In this document: positions 14,449 through 24,045 of the stretch, piece after piece
Position numbering within the stretch: the first letter of the stretch is position 1
How the letters are laid out: every line of letters starts with the position of its first letter
From: Pseudarcicella sp.
Lineage (GTDB): Bacteria; Bacteroidota; Bacteroidia; Cytophagales; Spirosomataceae
Direction of reading: 5' to 3'
DNA length: 36,303 nt
NCBI GenBank assembly: GCA_017988135.1
Contig: JAGNSI010000006.1
Location: 1-36,303 of the forward strand
The notes under the pieces: generated by a model
What the model was told of the DNA's origin: nothing
Databases searched by the model: none
The model's input: only the letters and a program-made list of their open reading frames with translations
Program-made: the position numbers and the translations under genes

Positions 14449-15232
14449 ATTGATAATTTATAAAATTGTTTACGCTTTTTGTTTGAACGATTTTTTTGTT
14501 TCTGATTTTCAACGTTTGTGTATTGTCTTTTTTAGATTTTGTTTTGCAGAAATTATATATTTTTTAATTATTCATATTTTTTTTTATTTGATTTTGATGT
14601 TTTTAAATAATCTTTAAAATGTCATCTTTTAGCTTGTTTTTGGCTATAAATATAATTTATAGGTGTATAAATATTGTTATTTTTAGGCTTTTGGGTTAAA
14701 AATGCTACATTTTTAATATTAAATGATACAATAGTTATAGTGCTAAAGGGTAATTGCTTGTTAATATTGCATTATCAAAACATTATTGTTCAAAGTAGAT
14801 TTATTTGAAAGAATAGTTCACGCCAGAAAACCAAGATTGCATCCGATTGTTAAGTTTTTTTATTCTTTAAGATCGTTTTTTCTGAATTATTTTTTTTTAA
14901 ACTATTCTAAATAATACTTTTTTGTTAATTCTAACTCATAAATAAAAAGGTGTCTCATGCTCAAGAAATTGAGCATGAGAATTTAAAAATTCAAACTAAA
15001 GCTTAATTTTAAATCAATACACATATGAACTACAAAAAAAATATCTAAGTAAATTTAAAGCAAGATTTTAAAGTGAAAAATGATTTACGATTACTAAGGA
15101 TTTTAATGAAATAAAACCAGTTTTAGGGGATGTTTCAATATTGATAACTGTAATATTTATCGTTTTTTTATTATCAAATTTCAATAATAAGTAGGTTTTT
15201 GATTTCTTAAAATATCTACAAGAAAAAATATC
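14449..15232. other. Long intergenic region before susC
   Basis: About 780 bases of very AT-rich DNA without an intact gene. It holds a less AT-rich patch at about 14801-14866, whose minus strand reads a 20-codon tail ending GVNYSFK, and a perfect hairpin at 14953-14980. I find no exact TAnnTTTG promoter for susC. The region probably carries the regulatory input of the polysaccharide locus, including the binding site of its AraC-type regulator. Confidence 0.5.
14953..14980. repeat. Perfect 12-bp inverted repeat with GAAA loop
   Basis: TCTCATGCTCAA (14953-14964), GAAA, then TTGAGCATGAGA (14969-14980). The stem is perfect and contains all the local G and C. Read on the plus strand it has a GNRA tetraloop and no T run after it. 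Read on the minus strand it is followed by CACCTTTTT, so it could also end a minus-strand transcript. It lies about 250 bases before susC. Confidence 0.75.
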
Positions 15233-18200
15233 ATGGACAAAAAAGCATTAATAGTTTGTAAGATTTTTATACCAATATTTTTGATTTTGACTGGTTTTGT
15301 AAATTCATCAAAAGCACAGACAAGGGTAATTACTGGTCGTGTAACGAATGGAAAATCTGAGTCATTATCTAACGTTACAGTTCATCTCAAAGGAAAAAAT
15401 ACTGTTTCGACAACCAATGAAACTGGAGATTACAGTATAACGGTTCCAGTGAGCAAGGCAACACTTATTTTCAGAAGAGTGGGTTTTGAAGTGCGTGAAA
15501 TAGCTCTAGATGACAATGTGTTGTTAAATGTTGAGTTGGTAGAAATAATAAAAGAGTTGGAAGATGTTGTTGTAGTGGGTTATGGTACTATAAAAAAATC
15601 GGATTATGCTGGTGCTAGTTCCACTTTTAAAATGAAACCCAACAACGAAAATAGAGTTGTGTCGGTAGCAGAAGCTCTACAAGGTAAAATTTCTGGCGTT
15701 CAGATACTTAACAATAGTGGTGAGCCTGGTTCAGGAATGACCTTTAATGTTAGAGGAAGCACTTCTATTACAGGTAATAATAGACCTTTGATAGTGGTAG
15801 ATGGGCAACCCATAGAAAGCGATTTAGATGCTACCTCGGCTGGAAACACAAATCAAGCAACTACTATACAACCTTCTGATCCTTTGGCTACTATAAATCC
15901 TAACGATATTAAATCTATGGAAATATTGAAAGACGCATCTGCAACTGCTATTTACGGAAGTCGTGGTGCTAATGGAGTTGTGATGATAACTACCAAGTCT
16001 GGTTCAGCAGGAAAAGAACAAATATCTTTTTCTACTAGAGTAGATATGAGTAGTGTGCCTAAAAAACTTAAAGTATTGAATGTGAAAGATTTTTTGATAT
16101 TCAAAGATTTAGCCATCCAAAATGATATAAATGACGGTCTTATTACTAACAGACCCGATTTTAAACCTTTAACTACCCAACAACTTGATTCTGCAACAGC
16201 TACAAACAATACAAATTGGCAAGATTTGATTTTTTCAAATGCTGTTTCTCATGAACATAATTTGAGTATTTCAGGTGGGAACGGTAAAAGTAATTTTATG
16301 TTTAGTGGTAATTATTCAGACCAAAACAGTGTTATTCGAAATGCATATTATCGTAAAGGTTCTTTAAGGTTTAATTACTTTACTGAATTAGGTTCAAAAA
16401 TGCGTATAGATTTTAGGACTTCATATGCTCCAGCTTCTCGTAGCTATGCTTCACAATCTAATACTAGTGGTGATGGAGGGAGTTCTTTGGTAGCATCTGC
16501 AATATCACTAAGCCCTCAAAAAATACCTTTTGAAGACAATGGAGATGTAGATTTGTTATTTACTAATAATCCACAGACCATTATCGAAAAAGTAAAAGAT
16601 ATTACTGCTATTAACAATTTGATCAGCAATATGAGTTTGGAATATAAATTTAATAAGAATTTCAATTATAAACTAACAGGTTCTTACAATCTTGTGCGTT
16701 CTGAGCGTGAGCAGTATTGGCCTCGTGGTACTACACAGGGGGATAATTTGGGAGGTTCAGCTTTAGTTGCTAACAATGAAAATAGTAATATGCAGGTAGA
16801 TCATGTTTTTTCATTTTTAAATACATTTAAAAAGCATTCTGTAAATGCGGTTGCTGCGTATTCTTTTCAAGAATGGAACACACGTTCTTTTAGTGTTGTG
16901 AATGGTGGATTTCCTTCAGATGAATTGTTGAACTATAATTTAGCTGCAGCTCAGTCACCAGGTGTTTCCTCTAATTCCGACAGAACAAGGGCTTTGTCTT
17001 CTATATTGGGTAGGGTTAATTATGCTTTTAATAAGGTTTATAATGTTACTCTTACTGGAAGATACGATGGCTCTAGTCGCTTAGCTAATGGTAACAAATG
17101 GGCTTTTTTCCCAGCCATTGGTTTAGGATGGAATATAATGAATGAGAAATTTATAAAACTACCAGAATCTATATCTTTACTTAAATTAAGGGCAAGTGCA
17201 GGGCTTTCTGGTAACGAAAATATAGGCATTGGTGCCACACAATCTCTTTACAATATAAATTATAATGCAGTAGGAAATACTACCCAAACAGGTTATAGTT
17301 TAGCATCATTTAATAATCCTTATTTGACTTGGGAAAAAACGCTTCAATATAATTTGGGTTTAGAAATTGGTTTGCTTAACGATCGCTTTTCACTTTCAAT
17401 TGACGCTTACAAAAAGATTACAACAGATTTGTTGATTAATTTAAGTTTACCTGCTTCGTCTACATTTAATGATTTTAACACAAATATTGGAAAAGTTGAA
17501 AATAAAGGTATAGATATTGAACTTAATGTCAATATTTTAAAAGGCAAATTCAAATGGGATGCAAATGCTAATATTTCATTTTTAGACAACAAAGTGATTA
17601 GTTTAGGGCAAAGTACAAAGGAAATATATGGTTCAAGTGTTATTTCTGCAGGAAATGCACTTAATCAACCGGTTACTATAGCTACTATAGGGAACTCTAT
17701 GTCATCTTTTTTGGGATACAAAACAGAAGGGGTATTCCAAAATCAAGCTCAGGTAGATTCAAGTGCCGACAAAGGAGCCAAACCAGGTCACATACGTTAT
17801 GTAGATCTAAATAAAGATGGTAAAATTGATGCCGAAGATAGAACTATAATAGGCAATGCTATACCTGATTATACATTTGGCTTTGGAAGTAATTTATCTT
17901 ACAAAGGTTTCAGTCTTTCATTTACATTTTTAGGTAGTGTAGGGAATAGCCTTTTAAATTTAAATCAATGGTATAGCGGTTCATTAAACTCTACTACATT
18001 GAATAGTAATCAATTTCAAGAAGCTTTTGATAATAGCTGGAAAGGAGAAGGTACTAGTAATAAATACCCAAAACCATCATCAATATCTACTAGATTTGGG
18101 ACAAAATTGCCTGATTTTTTAGTTGAAGAAGCCTCCTTTTTACGCTTACAAAATTTAAATTTTGGCTATACTTTTAATAAATTAAGTGCCTTGAGGCTCA

Positions 18201-18370
18201 AATCTATTAGGCTTTATGTTTCAGGAACAAACTTGTTTACAATAACTAAATACTCAGGTTATGATCCTAATATTAATGCTTTCGGCTCGAAGCCTTTGAT
18301 GAATGGTATTGATTTTGGTACAATTCCTCAGGCAAGAACAATTTCACTTGGTTTAGTAGTTAACTATTGA
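15233..18370 (+). CDS. SusC-like TonB-dependent outer-membrane receptor
   Basis: A 1045-residue outer-membrane channel that imports oligosaccharides with its SusD partner, powered by TonB. The signal peptide ends near residue 28 (NSSKA/QT). A carboxypeptidase-regulatory-like domain spans about 30-110 (VITGRVTNGKSESLSNVTV). The SusC-type motif DVVVVGYGTIKKSD follows near 112-125, then the plug (about 120-240, with VRGSTSITGNNRPLIVVDG and IEILKDASATAIYGSRGANG-like sequence), and a C-terminal barrel ending TISLGLVVNY. These are hallmarks of the SusC/RagA group. It is the first gene of the locus and is followed 14 bases later by susD. The ATG at 15233 gives a sound signal peptide. Confidence 0.96.
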   Translation: MDKKALIVCKIFIPIFLILTGFVNSSKAQTRVITGRVTNGKSESLSNVTVHLKGKNTVSTTNETGDYSITVPVSKATLIFRRVGFEVREIALDDNVLLNVELVEIIKELEDVVVVGYGTIKKSDYAGASSTFKMKPNNENRVVSVAEALQGKISGVQILNNSGEPGSGMTFNVRGSTSITGNNRPLIVVDGQPIESDLDATSAGNTNQATTIQPSDPLATINPNDIKSMEILKDASATAIYGSRGANGVVMITTKSGSAGKEQISFSTRVDMSSVPKKLKVLNVKDFLIFKDLAIQNDINDGLITNRPDFKPLTTQQLDSATATNNTNWQDLIFSNAVSHEHNLSISGGNGKSNFMFSGNYSDQNSVIRNAYYRKGSLRFNYFTELGSKMRIDFRTSYAPASRSYASQSNTSGDGGSSLVASAISLSPQKIPFEDNGDVDLLFTNNPQTIIEKVKDITAINNLISNMSLEYKFNKNFNYKLTGSYNLVRSEREQYWPRGTTQGDNLGGSALVANNENSNMQVDHVFSFLNTFKKHSVNAVAAYSFQEWNTRSFSVVNGGFPSDELLNYNLAAAQSPGVSSNSDRTRALSSILGRVNYAFNKVYNVTLTGRYDGSSRLANGNKWAFFPAIGLGWNIMNEKFIKLPESISLLKLRASAGLSGNENIGIGATQSLYNINYNAVGNTTQTGYSLASFNNPYLTWEKTLQYNLGLEIGLLNDRFSLSIDAYKKITTDLLINLSLPASSTFNDFNTNIGKVENKGIDIELNVNILKGKFKWDANANISFLDNKVISLGQSTKEIYGSSVISAGNALNQPVTIATIGNSMSSFLGYKTEGVFQNQAQVDSSADKGAKPGHIRYVDLNKDGKIDAEDRTIIGNAIPDYTFGFGSNLSYKGFSLSFTFLGSVGNSLLNLNQWYSGSLNSTTLNSNQFQEAFDNSWKGEGTSNKYPKPSSISTRFGTKLPDFLVEEASFLRLQNLNFGYTFNKLSALRLKSIRLYVSGTNLFTITKYSGYDPNINAFGSKPLMNGIDFGTIPQARTISLGLVVNY

Positions 18371-18384
18371 TATTATAAAAAAAT

Positions 18385-20052
18385 ATGAACTGGATATATA
18401 AATATTGCTTTTTGTTTTCTATAGCATTGCAGCTAACCTCATGTAATATAGATGAGAAAATTATTGATAAACCTACTGATGCAAACATCAAAACTGAAAA
18501 TGATGTAACTGCTTTGGTAAGTGGAATGTATGGTAACTTACAAGAAGGATCTTGTTTTAGAACCAATGGAATGCACCTGCTTTTTCTTTGTGCAGACGAT
18601 TTTTATTCAGACTCTGGTTCGTTTTTTCGAATTAGTAATCATGACTTTGATGGTAGCCTTTCCTCTGTACAGGGTTTTTGGAATTCACTTTATCTAACAA
18701 TCAGAAATTCAAATAATGTTATCAATGTACTTGATAATTTAGAATTATCTGAAAAATTCGAGAAAAGAGCATATGGAGATGCTTATTTTGTAAGAGCTTT
18801 GTGTTATTTTTATTTGGTGCGTTTGTACGGAGGCGTTCCTCTTGTTACACAACCTGTGAATGTAAATAGTAATTTTTATCAACGTAGAAATACTGTTGAT
18901 GAGGTTTATAGTCAGATTTTTAAAGACTTTAAAAAAGCTTCTACAAGTTTACCAATCGCTAAAGATCTATTAGCAAGTGAGCTAGGAAAAGCAACTAAAG
19001 GGGCGTCTCATGCATTGCTTGCTAAGTCATATTTGACATATGGTAATTATCAAAGTTTGAATAATTTGCCATCAGATTCTAGCTTTATTTATTCGTCGAA
19101 CTATGCTGATTCTGTTATTAATAGCAATCAATATGCACTTTTAGATAATTTTGCTGATTTGTTTGATGTTAAAAAAGAAGTAAATGCCTACAAGGAAGTA
19201 ATCTTTGGAATTAGATATACTAGAGATTTTTTTCGCTCGCAATTGAAGTCTACTGGTTCAGAGTTCGCTCCTAACTTGTCTCCTCAAAATTTTTCTAATG
19301 TTGCTGGTACAACCACTACTAATGGTAATGGCAATATGAAAGTACATCCTTACATAGTTGATTTTTATAGAACAGGTGATTATGCTGGAGATTATCGTGC
19401 CGATGCAACTTACACAACCAGAGGGTTTAATAAGAATAATGGTAAGTTTCATATAACTTTTCCTGGTGTTAAAGTAGCTAATACCGAAACTGTATCTGCT
19501 TGGGGACACATCAAGAAATATGTAGATGGTGAAGGCTTTGATTCTCGAAATCATGAAAACGACTTTTTTATATGCCGACTTGCAGATGTGCATTTGATTA
19601 AAGCTGAAGCAATGAACGAATTGTATGGACCCACAGCAGATGCGTATGCTAGTTTCAATAAAGTAAGAGAAAGAGCAAGGAAAGCTGATGGAACTGTTAG
19701 AACAACACCTGCAAATATTGTAACGGGTTTAACAAAAGAAGAATTTAGATTGAAAGTTTTTCATGAAAGAGAAGCTGAGCTTATAGGAGAAGGAGATAGA
19801 TTTTTTGATTTAGTACGTACTAAAAGTCCAGTAGATCCTAATAAAACTATGTTTGAATATAGGTTTTTTACCCTTTATCCGACATTATCTAAAAAAGCTC
19901 CAGTGTATAACAATACAACTAAAACTTGGAGTGAAACCAAGTCAATATTAGGTAACTATGATAAAGTATCGGTGAAACACAAACTTCTTCCGATACCTAT
20001 TTCTGAATTAATCAACAACCCAAATTTTGGAGATAATAATCCATTGTGGTAA
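18385..20052 (+). CDS. SusD/RagB-like surface glycan-binding lipoprotein
   Basis: A 555-residue outer-membrane lipoprotein that caps the SusC channel and binds the glycan. The lipoprotein signal ends in the lipobox LTSC with lipidated C20, followed by NIDEK, whose acidic residues suit surface export in this phylum. Family features are the early region TDANIKTENDVTALVSGMYG, the TPR-like segment AYGDAYFVRALCYFYLVRLYGGVPLV (quoted in part, about 130-155), and the C-terminal RagB/SusD region with VFHEREAELIGEGDRFFDLV (about 453-472) and LLPIPISELINNPN near the end. It forms a unit with SusC (14-bp gap). An 88-bp gap with a small inverted repeat separates it from the enzyme genes. Confidence 0.95.
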   Translation: MNWIYKYCFLFSIALQLTSCNIDEKIIDKPTDANIKTENDVTALVSGMYGNLQEGSCFRTNGMHLLFLCADDFYSDSGSFFRISNHDFDGSLSSVQGFWNSLYLTIRNSNNVINVLDNLELSEKFEKRAYGDAYFVRALCYFYLVRLYGGVPLVTQPVNVNSNFYQRRNTVDEVYSQIFKDFKKASTSLPIAKDLLASELGKATKGASHALLAKSYLTYGNYQSLNNLPSDSSFIYSSNYADSVINSNQYALLDNFADLFDVKKEVNAYKEVIFGIRYTRDFFRSQLKSTGSEFAPNLSPQNFSNVAGTTTTNGNGNMKVHPYIVDFYRTGDYAGDYRADATYTTRGFNKNNGKFHITFPGVKVANTETVSAWGHIKKYVDGEGFDSRNHENDFFICRLADVHLIKAEAMNELYGPTADAYASFNKVRERARKADGTVRTTPANIVTGLTKEEFRLKVFHEREAELIGEGDRFFDLVRTKSPVDPNKTMFEYRFFTLYPTLSKKAPVYNNTTKTWSETKSILGNYDKVSVKHKLLPIPISELINNPNFGDNNPLW

Positions 20053-20085
20053 TAGCAATACTCATTATAAATTAAAAACAATATT

Positions 20086-20105
20086 TTTCCAAAGCGTTTT
20101 GGAAA
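20086..20105. repeat. Inverted repeat between susD and the GH43-like gene
   Basis: TTTCCAAA (20086-20093), loop GCGT, TTTGGAAA (20098-20105): a perfect 8-bp stem with a 4-base loop in the only sizeable gap of the locus, and no T run. It could stop exonucleases or partly separate expression of susCD from the enzymes. Confidence 0.5.
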
Positions 20106-20140
20106 CAAACAATCAACCCAAGTACTCATAAAAAAATAAA

Positions 20141-21304
20141 ATGAAAAATAATATTATTGTACTGCTAATCCTTTTGGTTTGCTCTTCAACTTTGGCACAA
20201 TATAATGCAGAAATTAAAAGTGAAAAGCAATTTAGTGATCCATTAGCACCTGTAGGAAACAAATCTCTTACAGTTCCTAATGTAGTGTCTCCGATTCTAG
20301 ATTATTGGATGAGAGATACTTATATGATGGCTGGTCCGGATGGTTATTATTACATGACAGGTACGACTTCTACACCTGGTAGAAAATTTCCATCTGGTAA
20401 TATTCATTGCTGGGATCATAACGATGGATTATACATGTGGCGTTCTAAAGATATGAAAAGTTGGGAAGCAATGGGCTTGATTTGGAGTTTTGACAAAGAT
20501 GCTGCAGATTGGCAACGTAACGGAAAACCAGTAAAACCAGGTGCTGTATCGCCAAACAAAGACCCATTAGATTCAATTTATAGGGCTGTATGGGCACCTG
20601 AGTTACATTACATAAAAAGCAAAAACAAATGGCTTATTATAGCTTGTGAGAATGGTGGAATAGGTTCTTTTGTATTAGAAAGCACTTCAGGTAAGCCGGA
20701 AGGTCCTTACAGAAATATAGCTGGAAACACCACAAAGCCAATTTTTGGTAATATAGATTTAGGTATGTTTGAAGACGAAAATGGTGATGTGTATTTGGTA
20801 GGTCACAACCATTTTATAGCAAAAATGAAAAGTGATTTGAGCGATATTGCAGAGCCATTTCAAAAAATCAAAGAAAGTCCTTACAGCCCAGAACCTTATA
20901 TAGAAGGTGTTTTTATTACCAAACAAAATGGTAAATACCAACTTTTACAAACCATTTGGTCTGTCAAAAAACAAGATGGTTCATACAGTTATTTAAGAGA
21001 CGACAAAAAAGACTTATCTTCTCTTTATAGCTACGACGTTGTTGTAGCAGAAAGTGATAATGTATATGGTCCTTACGGTAAAAGATATCCAGCAATTTTA
21101 GAGGGAGGTCATAACAACTTGTTCAAAGATTTTGATGGCAAGTGGTGGAGTACTACTTTTTTTAACCCTAGAGGTGCAAGAGGTGCAAAATATACAGTAA
21201 CTTGCAGGCCAGGATTAGTACCCGTAAAATGGGAAAAAGGTAAGCTTATGCCTGATCATAAAAGAGCCAAAAAGTTTTATAGTGCTTCGGTAAAGAAAAA
21301 ATAA
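20141..21304 (+). CDS. GH43-like five-bladed beta-propeller glycosidase, secreted
   Basis: A 387-residue protein with a cleavable signal peptide (ends near residue 19, STLA/QY). The sequence pattern is that of clan GH-F family 43 and relatives. The N-terminal blade has RDTYMMAGPDGYYYMTGT with D59 as likely general base. The family phrase RAVWAPELHYI is near 148-158. IDLGMFEDENGDVYLV supplies D206 as the likely pKa modulator, where most members have IDP. PYIEGVFITKQNGKYQLL supplies E255 as the likely general acid. GH43 enzymes cleave arabinofuranosides, xylosides or galactosides; related propeller families act on algal galactans, so specificity is open. It lies 7 bp before the next gene, in the locus with a sulfatase. 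Confidence 0.82.
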   Translation: MKNNIIVLLILLVCSSTLAQYNAEIKSEKQFSDPLAPVGNKSLTVPNVVSPILDYWMRDTYMMAGPDGYYYMTGTTSTPGRKFPSGNIHCWDHNDGLYMWRSKDMKSWEAMGLIWSFDKDAADWQRNGKPVKPGAVSPNKDPLDSIYRAVWAPELHYIKSKNKWLIIACENGGIGSFVLESTSGKPEGPYRNIAGNTTKPIFGNIDLGMFEDENGDVYLVGHNHFIAKMKSDLSDIAEPFQKIKESPYSPEPYIEGVFITKQNGKYQLLQTIWSVKKQDGSYSYLRDDKKDLSSLYSYDVVVAESDNVYGPYGKRYPAILEGGHNNLFKDFDGKWWSTTFFNPRGARGAKYTVTCRPGLVPVKWEKGKLMPDHKRAKKFYSASVKKK

Positions 21305-21311
21305 TTGTAAA

Positions 21312-22496
21312 ATGAAATATGTATTAGTAATAACAGCTTTTTTCTTTGCTGGTATTTGTAACATAAATGCTCAAGAAATTGGGTTGAATTTTAATCATAA
21401 TCCTGAATTTATTGATTTAAATGTTACCAGTAAATTGTCAAAAGCACAATGGATAAGAACTACACCTTTTATTTTTGAATACATAGATGGTAAAAAAGAT
21501 CCTGCTACAGCTCCAGGTTTACAAAATGTAATAGACGCTAAAACCAAAGGCTACAATGTAGCCTTTGGTTTTAGATGGGATTTTAGAAAATATGAACTTT
21601 CAATTCCTGCCCCAAATTCTGAAACAGAAAAAAAATACTTTAATACAGTTTTGAAAATATTGAACAGAGTAGGGCCTTATATCGATATTTTTAAATTAGG
21701 TAACGAACCTAATTTGGAAACAATGGAGGCAGATTTGCAAGTAAGTAGTAACGGTTCTGTACCCTTGGTAGTTTTTACAGAAAGATTACTTACACAAGTT
21801 GTTTTGCCATATTATGCTTCAAACCCTACGCTTAAAAGACCTGATATTTATGTAGGTTCATTGCCACGTTTGTTTTTAAAGTCAGATCAAGTAAAACCTG
21901 GTGTAATAGGTTTAATTAAAATGGCAGAGCAAAATGCCAACATCAAAGGTTTGTCCGTTCATTTGCACATTAGCGACTCTACGGAAATGGATAAAGCTTT
22001 TACTTTTGTGAGATCTATAATGCCAAGTAAACCGATTATTATTCCTGAATTTTCTTTATTCCGTTTGTACAATTCGCATATGGGAGATAAAATAGGAGAT
22101 AGTGAAAAAGGTATAGCTTTTGCAAAAAAATACGCATACAATCCTTCTATGAAGTTGTATGACTGGTATTCTAAAGTAAATACTGAGCTAGTAGATTCAG
22201 CACAATGGAACGATTTTTTTGCTAGTCGAAAATGGTTTCCACAACATTTTCTACAAACTTATTATAGATATTTTCAAAAATATGGCGTAATATTGGCTAC
22301 CTATGGATTTGTTGGACAGTCGTCACCCAAGAAAGTTACTAAACAAACACCTTCTTGGTTTATCAATGCTATTTATCCTATCAAAACCTTAAAGTCTCAA
22401 TCAGACGGTTCATTTACTCCAAACCCACTATGGCATGATGATTTTGTAGATATCGTAAACAAAGGTAATAGCTGGAAAAAGAGTCAAAATAAATAA
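21312..22496 (+). CDS. Putative clan GH-A (TIM-barrel) glycosidase, family not recognised
   Basis: A 394-residue secreted protein (signal peptide about 1-20, ending INA/QE). I do not recognise a named family. It has the hallmarks of a (beta/alpha)8 retaining glycosidase. IFKLGNEPNLE (126-136) fits the end of strand 4 with N131-E132 as the acid/base pair. PIIIPEFSLF (241-250) fits the end of strand 7 with E246 as the nucleophile. The intervening LSVHLHISDS (214-223) fits strand 6. The 114-residue spacing of the two Glu is normal for clan GH-A. Its place between a GH43-like enzyme and a sulfatase in one operon (7- and 9-bp gaps) supports a role in breaking the same glycan. The catalytic role is inference; family membership would need a search. 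Confidence 0.65.
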   Translation: MKYVLVITAFFFAGICNINAQEIGLNFNHNPEFIDLNVTSKLSKAQWIRTTPFIFEYIDGKKDPATAPGLQNVIDAKTKGYNVAFGFRWDFRKYELSIPAPNSETEKKYFNTVLKILNRVGPYIDIFKLGNEPNLETMEADLQVSSNGSVPLVVFTERLLTQVVLPYYASNPTLKRPDIYVGSLPRLFLKSDQVKPGVIGLIKMAEQNANIKGLSVHLHISDSTEMDKAFTFVRSIMPSKPIIIPEFSLFRLYNSHMGDKIGDSEKGIAFAKKYAYNPSMKLYDWYSKVNTELVDSAQWNDFFASRKWFPQHFLQTYYRYFQKYGVILATYGFVGQSSPKKVTKQTPSWFINAIYPIKTLKSQSDGSFTPNPLWHDDFVDIVNKGNSWKKSQNK

Positions 22497-22505
22497 GATT
22501 ATTTT

Positions 22506-24017
22506 ATGAGATTATTCGTCAAATCGCTATTGTTAAGTGCCATTTCTCTGTTTCTTGAGCATAATGTTTTAGCTCAAAAAAAACAACCCAACATTATTTT
22601 GTTTTATGTAGATGATTTGGGATATGGAGATTTGAGTTGTTATGGAGCCACTTCTGTAAAGACGAAACAAGTAGATCTACTGGCAAAAAATGGCATTCAG
22701 TTTACAGATGCACATTGTACTGCTTCTACCTGTACGCCTTCACGATTTAGCTTACTTACAGGTGTTTATGCTTTTAGAAACAATGCTTCTGTGTTGCCAG
22801 GTGACGCACCGTTGATCATAAAGCCAGAAATGCCAACTGTAGCATCTATGCTGCAACGTAATGGTTATAAAACTGCTGTGGTAGGGAAATGGCATTTAGG
22901 TCTTGGAAATGGAAAAATCAATTGGAATGGAAGTATTTCGCCTGGGCCTAATGAAATTGGCTTTGGTTACTCTTTTATTATTCCTGCTACAACAGATAGG
23001 GTGCCAACCGTTTTTGTTGAAAATGGAAAAGTACCTAATCTTGATCTTTCTGATTCTATAAAAGTTCAATATGATAAAATACTGGGCGATGAACCTACTG
23101 GCTTGACACATCCAAATCTATTAAAACAAAAAGCAGACGCTCAGCACAGCAATACCATAACCAATGGCATTAGCAGAATTGGCTACATGACAGGCGGTAA
23201 AGCAGCTCGTTGGATAGACGAAGATATTCCTTTTGTACTCAATCAAAAAGCCAAAACATTTATTCAAGATAATGTTAGCAATCCATTTTTCTTGTTTTAC
23301 CCTTTTCCAAATATTCATGTTCCTCGTACACCGAATAAGAAATTTGTTGGTGCTACCACCATGGGTGCAAGAGGCGATGCCATTGCCGAAATGGATTGGA
23401 TGGTAGGTGAAATAATGCATCAGCTCGATTCACTGAAATTGCTTGAAAATACAATTGTTATCTTTAGTAGCGACAATGGTCCCGTTCTGGACGATGGCTA
23501 CGAAGACCAAGCTGAGCAATTGGTTGGTAATCATAAGCCAGCTGGAATTTATAGAGGAGGTAAATACAGTGCTTATGAAGCTGGTACAAGAGTGCCAATG
23601 ATTGTACAATGGAAAGGAAAAATAAAACCAAACAAAAGCAAAGCGTTGGTTTCGCAAGTAGATTTATACAAAACTTTGGCAACATTACTAAATTTTCCAC
23701 TGTTGAGTCAAGAGGCAAAAGATAGTCAAAATCAGCTCAAATCTTGGATGGGGAAATCCTTAATTGGAAGAAATTGGCTTTTGGAAGAATCTTATACTTT
23801 GTCTATAAGAACTGCAAAATGGAAATATATCAACCCGCATGAAAAAGGTACTCCTTCATGGTTGGTAAATAAAAAAGTTGAAACAGGCTTGATGAAAACA
23901 GAACAGTTGTATGATTTGATAAAAGATCCACAAGAAAAAAATAATGTGCTGCTTACTAATGTAGCAGAAGCTCAAAAATTAAAATTACAACTCAAGTCAG
24001 TAATTGAAAGAAAGTAA
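22506..24017 (+). CDS. Sulfatase, S1 family, secreted
   Basis: A 503-residue sulfatase with a cleavable signal peptide (ending VLA/QK near residue 23). It has metal-binding YVDDLGYGD (34-42, D36 and D37), the formylglycine motif CTPSRFSLLTG with C76 as the residue to be converted, GKWHLGLG near 126-133 with the conserved Lys and His, and SSDNGPVLDDGY for the second metal-binding site. It would remove sulfate esters from the glycan handled by this locus, allowing the glycosidases to proceed. It needs a formylglycine-generating enzyme or anaerobic maturase, not seen in this window. It is the last enzyme gene of the operon, 9 bp after the GH-A-like gene and 131 bp before the regulator gene. It differs clearly from the lipoprotein sulfatase at 4884-6335. 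Confidence 0.93.
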   Translation: MRLFVKSLLLSAISLFLEHNVLAQKKQPNIILFYVDDLGYGDLSCYGATSVKTKQVDLLAKNGIQFTDAHCTASTCTPSRFSLLTGVYAFRNNASVLPGDAPLIIKPEMPTVASMLQRNGYKTAVVGKWHLGLGNGKINWNGSISPGPNEIGFGYSFIIPATTDRVPTVFVENGKVPNLDLSDSIKVQYDKILGDEPTGLTHPNLLKQKADAQHSNTITNGISRIGYMTGGKAARWIDEDIPFVLNQKAKTFIQDNVSNPFFLFYPFPNIHVPRTPNKKFVGATTMGARGDAIAEMDWMVGEIMHQLDSLKLLENTIVIFSSDNGPVLDDGYEDQAEQLVGNHKPAGIYRGGKYSAYEAGTRVPMIVQWKGKIKPNKSKALVSQVDLYKTLATLLNFPLLSQEAKDSQNQLKSWMGKSLIGRNWLLEESYTLSIRTAKWKYINPHEKGTPSWLVNKKVETGLMKTEQLYDLIKDPQEKNNVLLTNVAEAQKLKLQLKSVIERK

Positions 24018-24045
24018 TCCTATACCTGTTCCCTATGTTACATAT

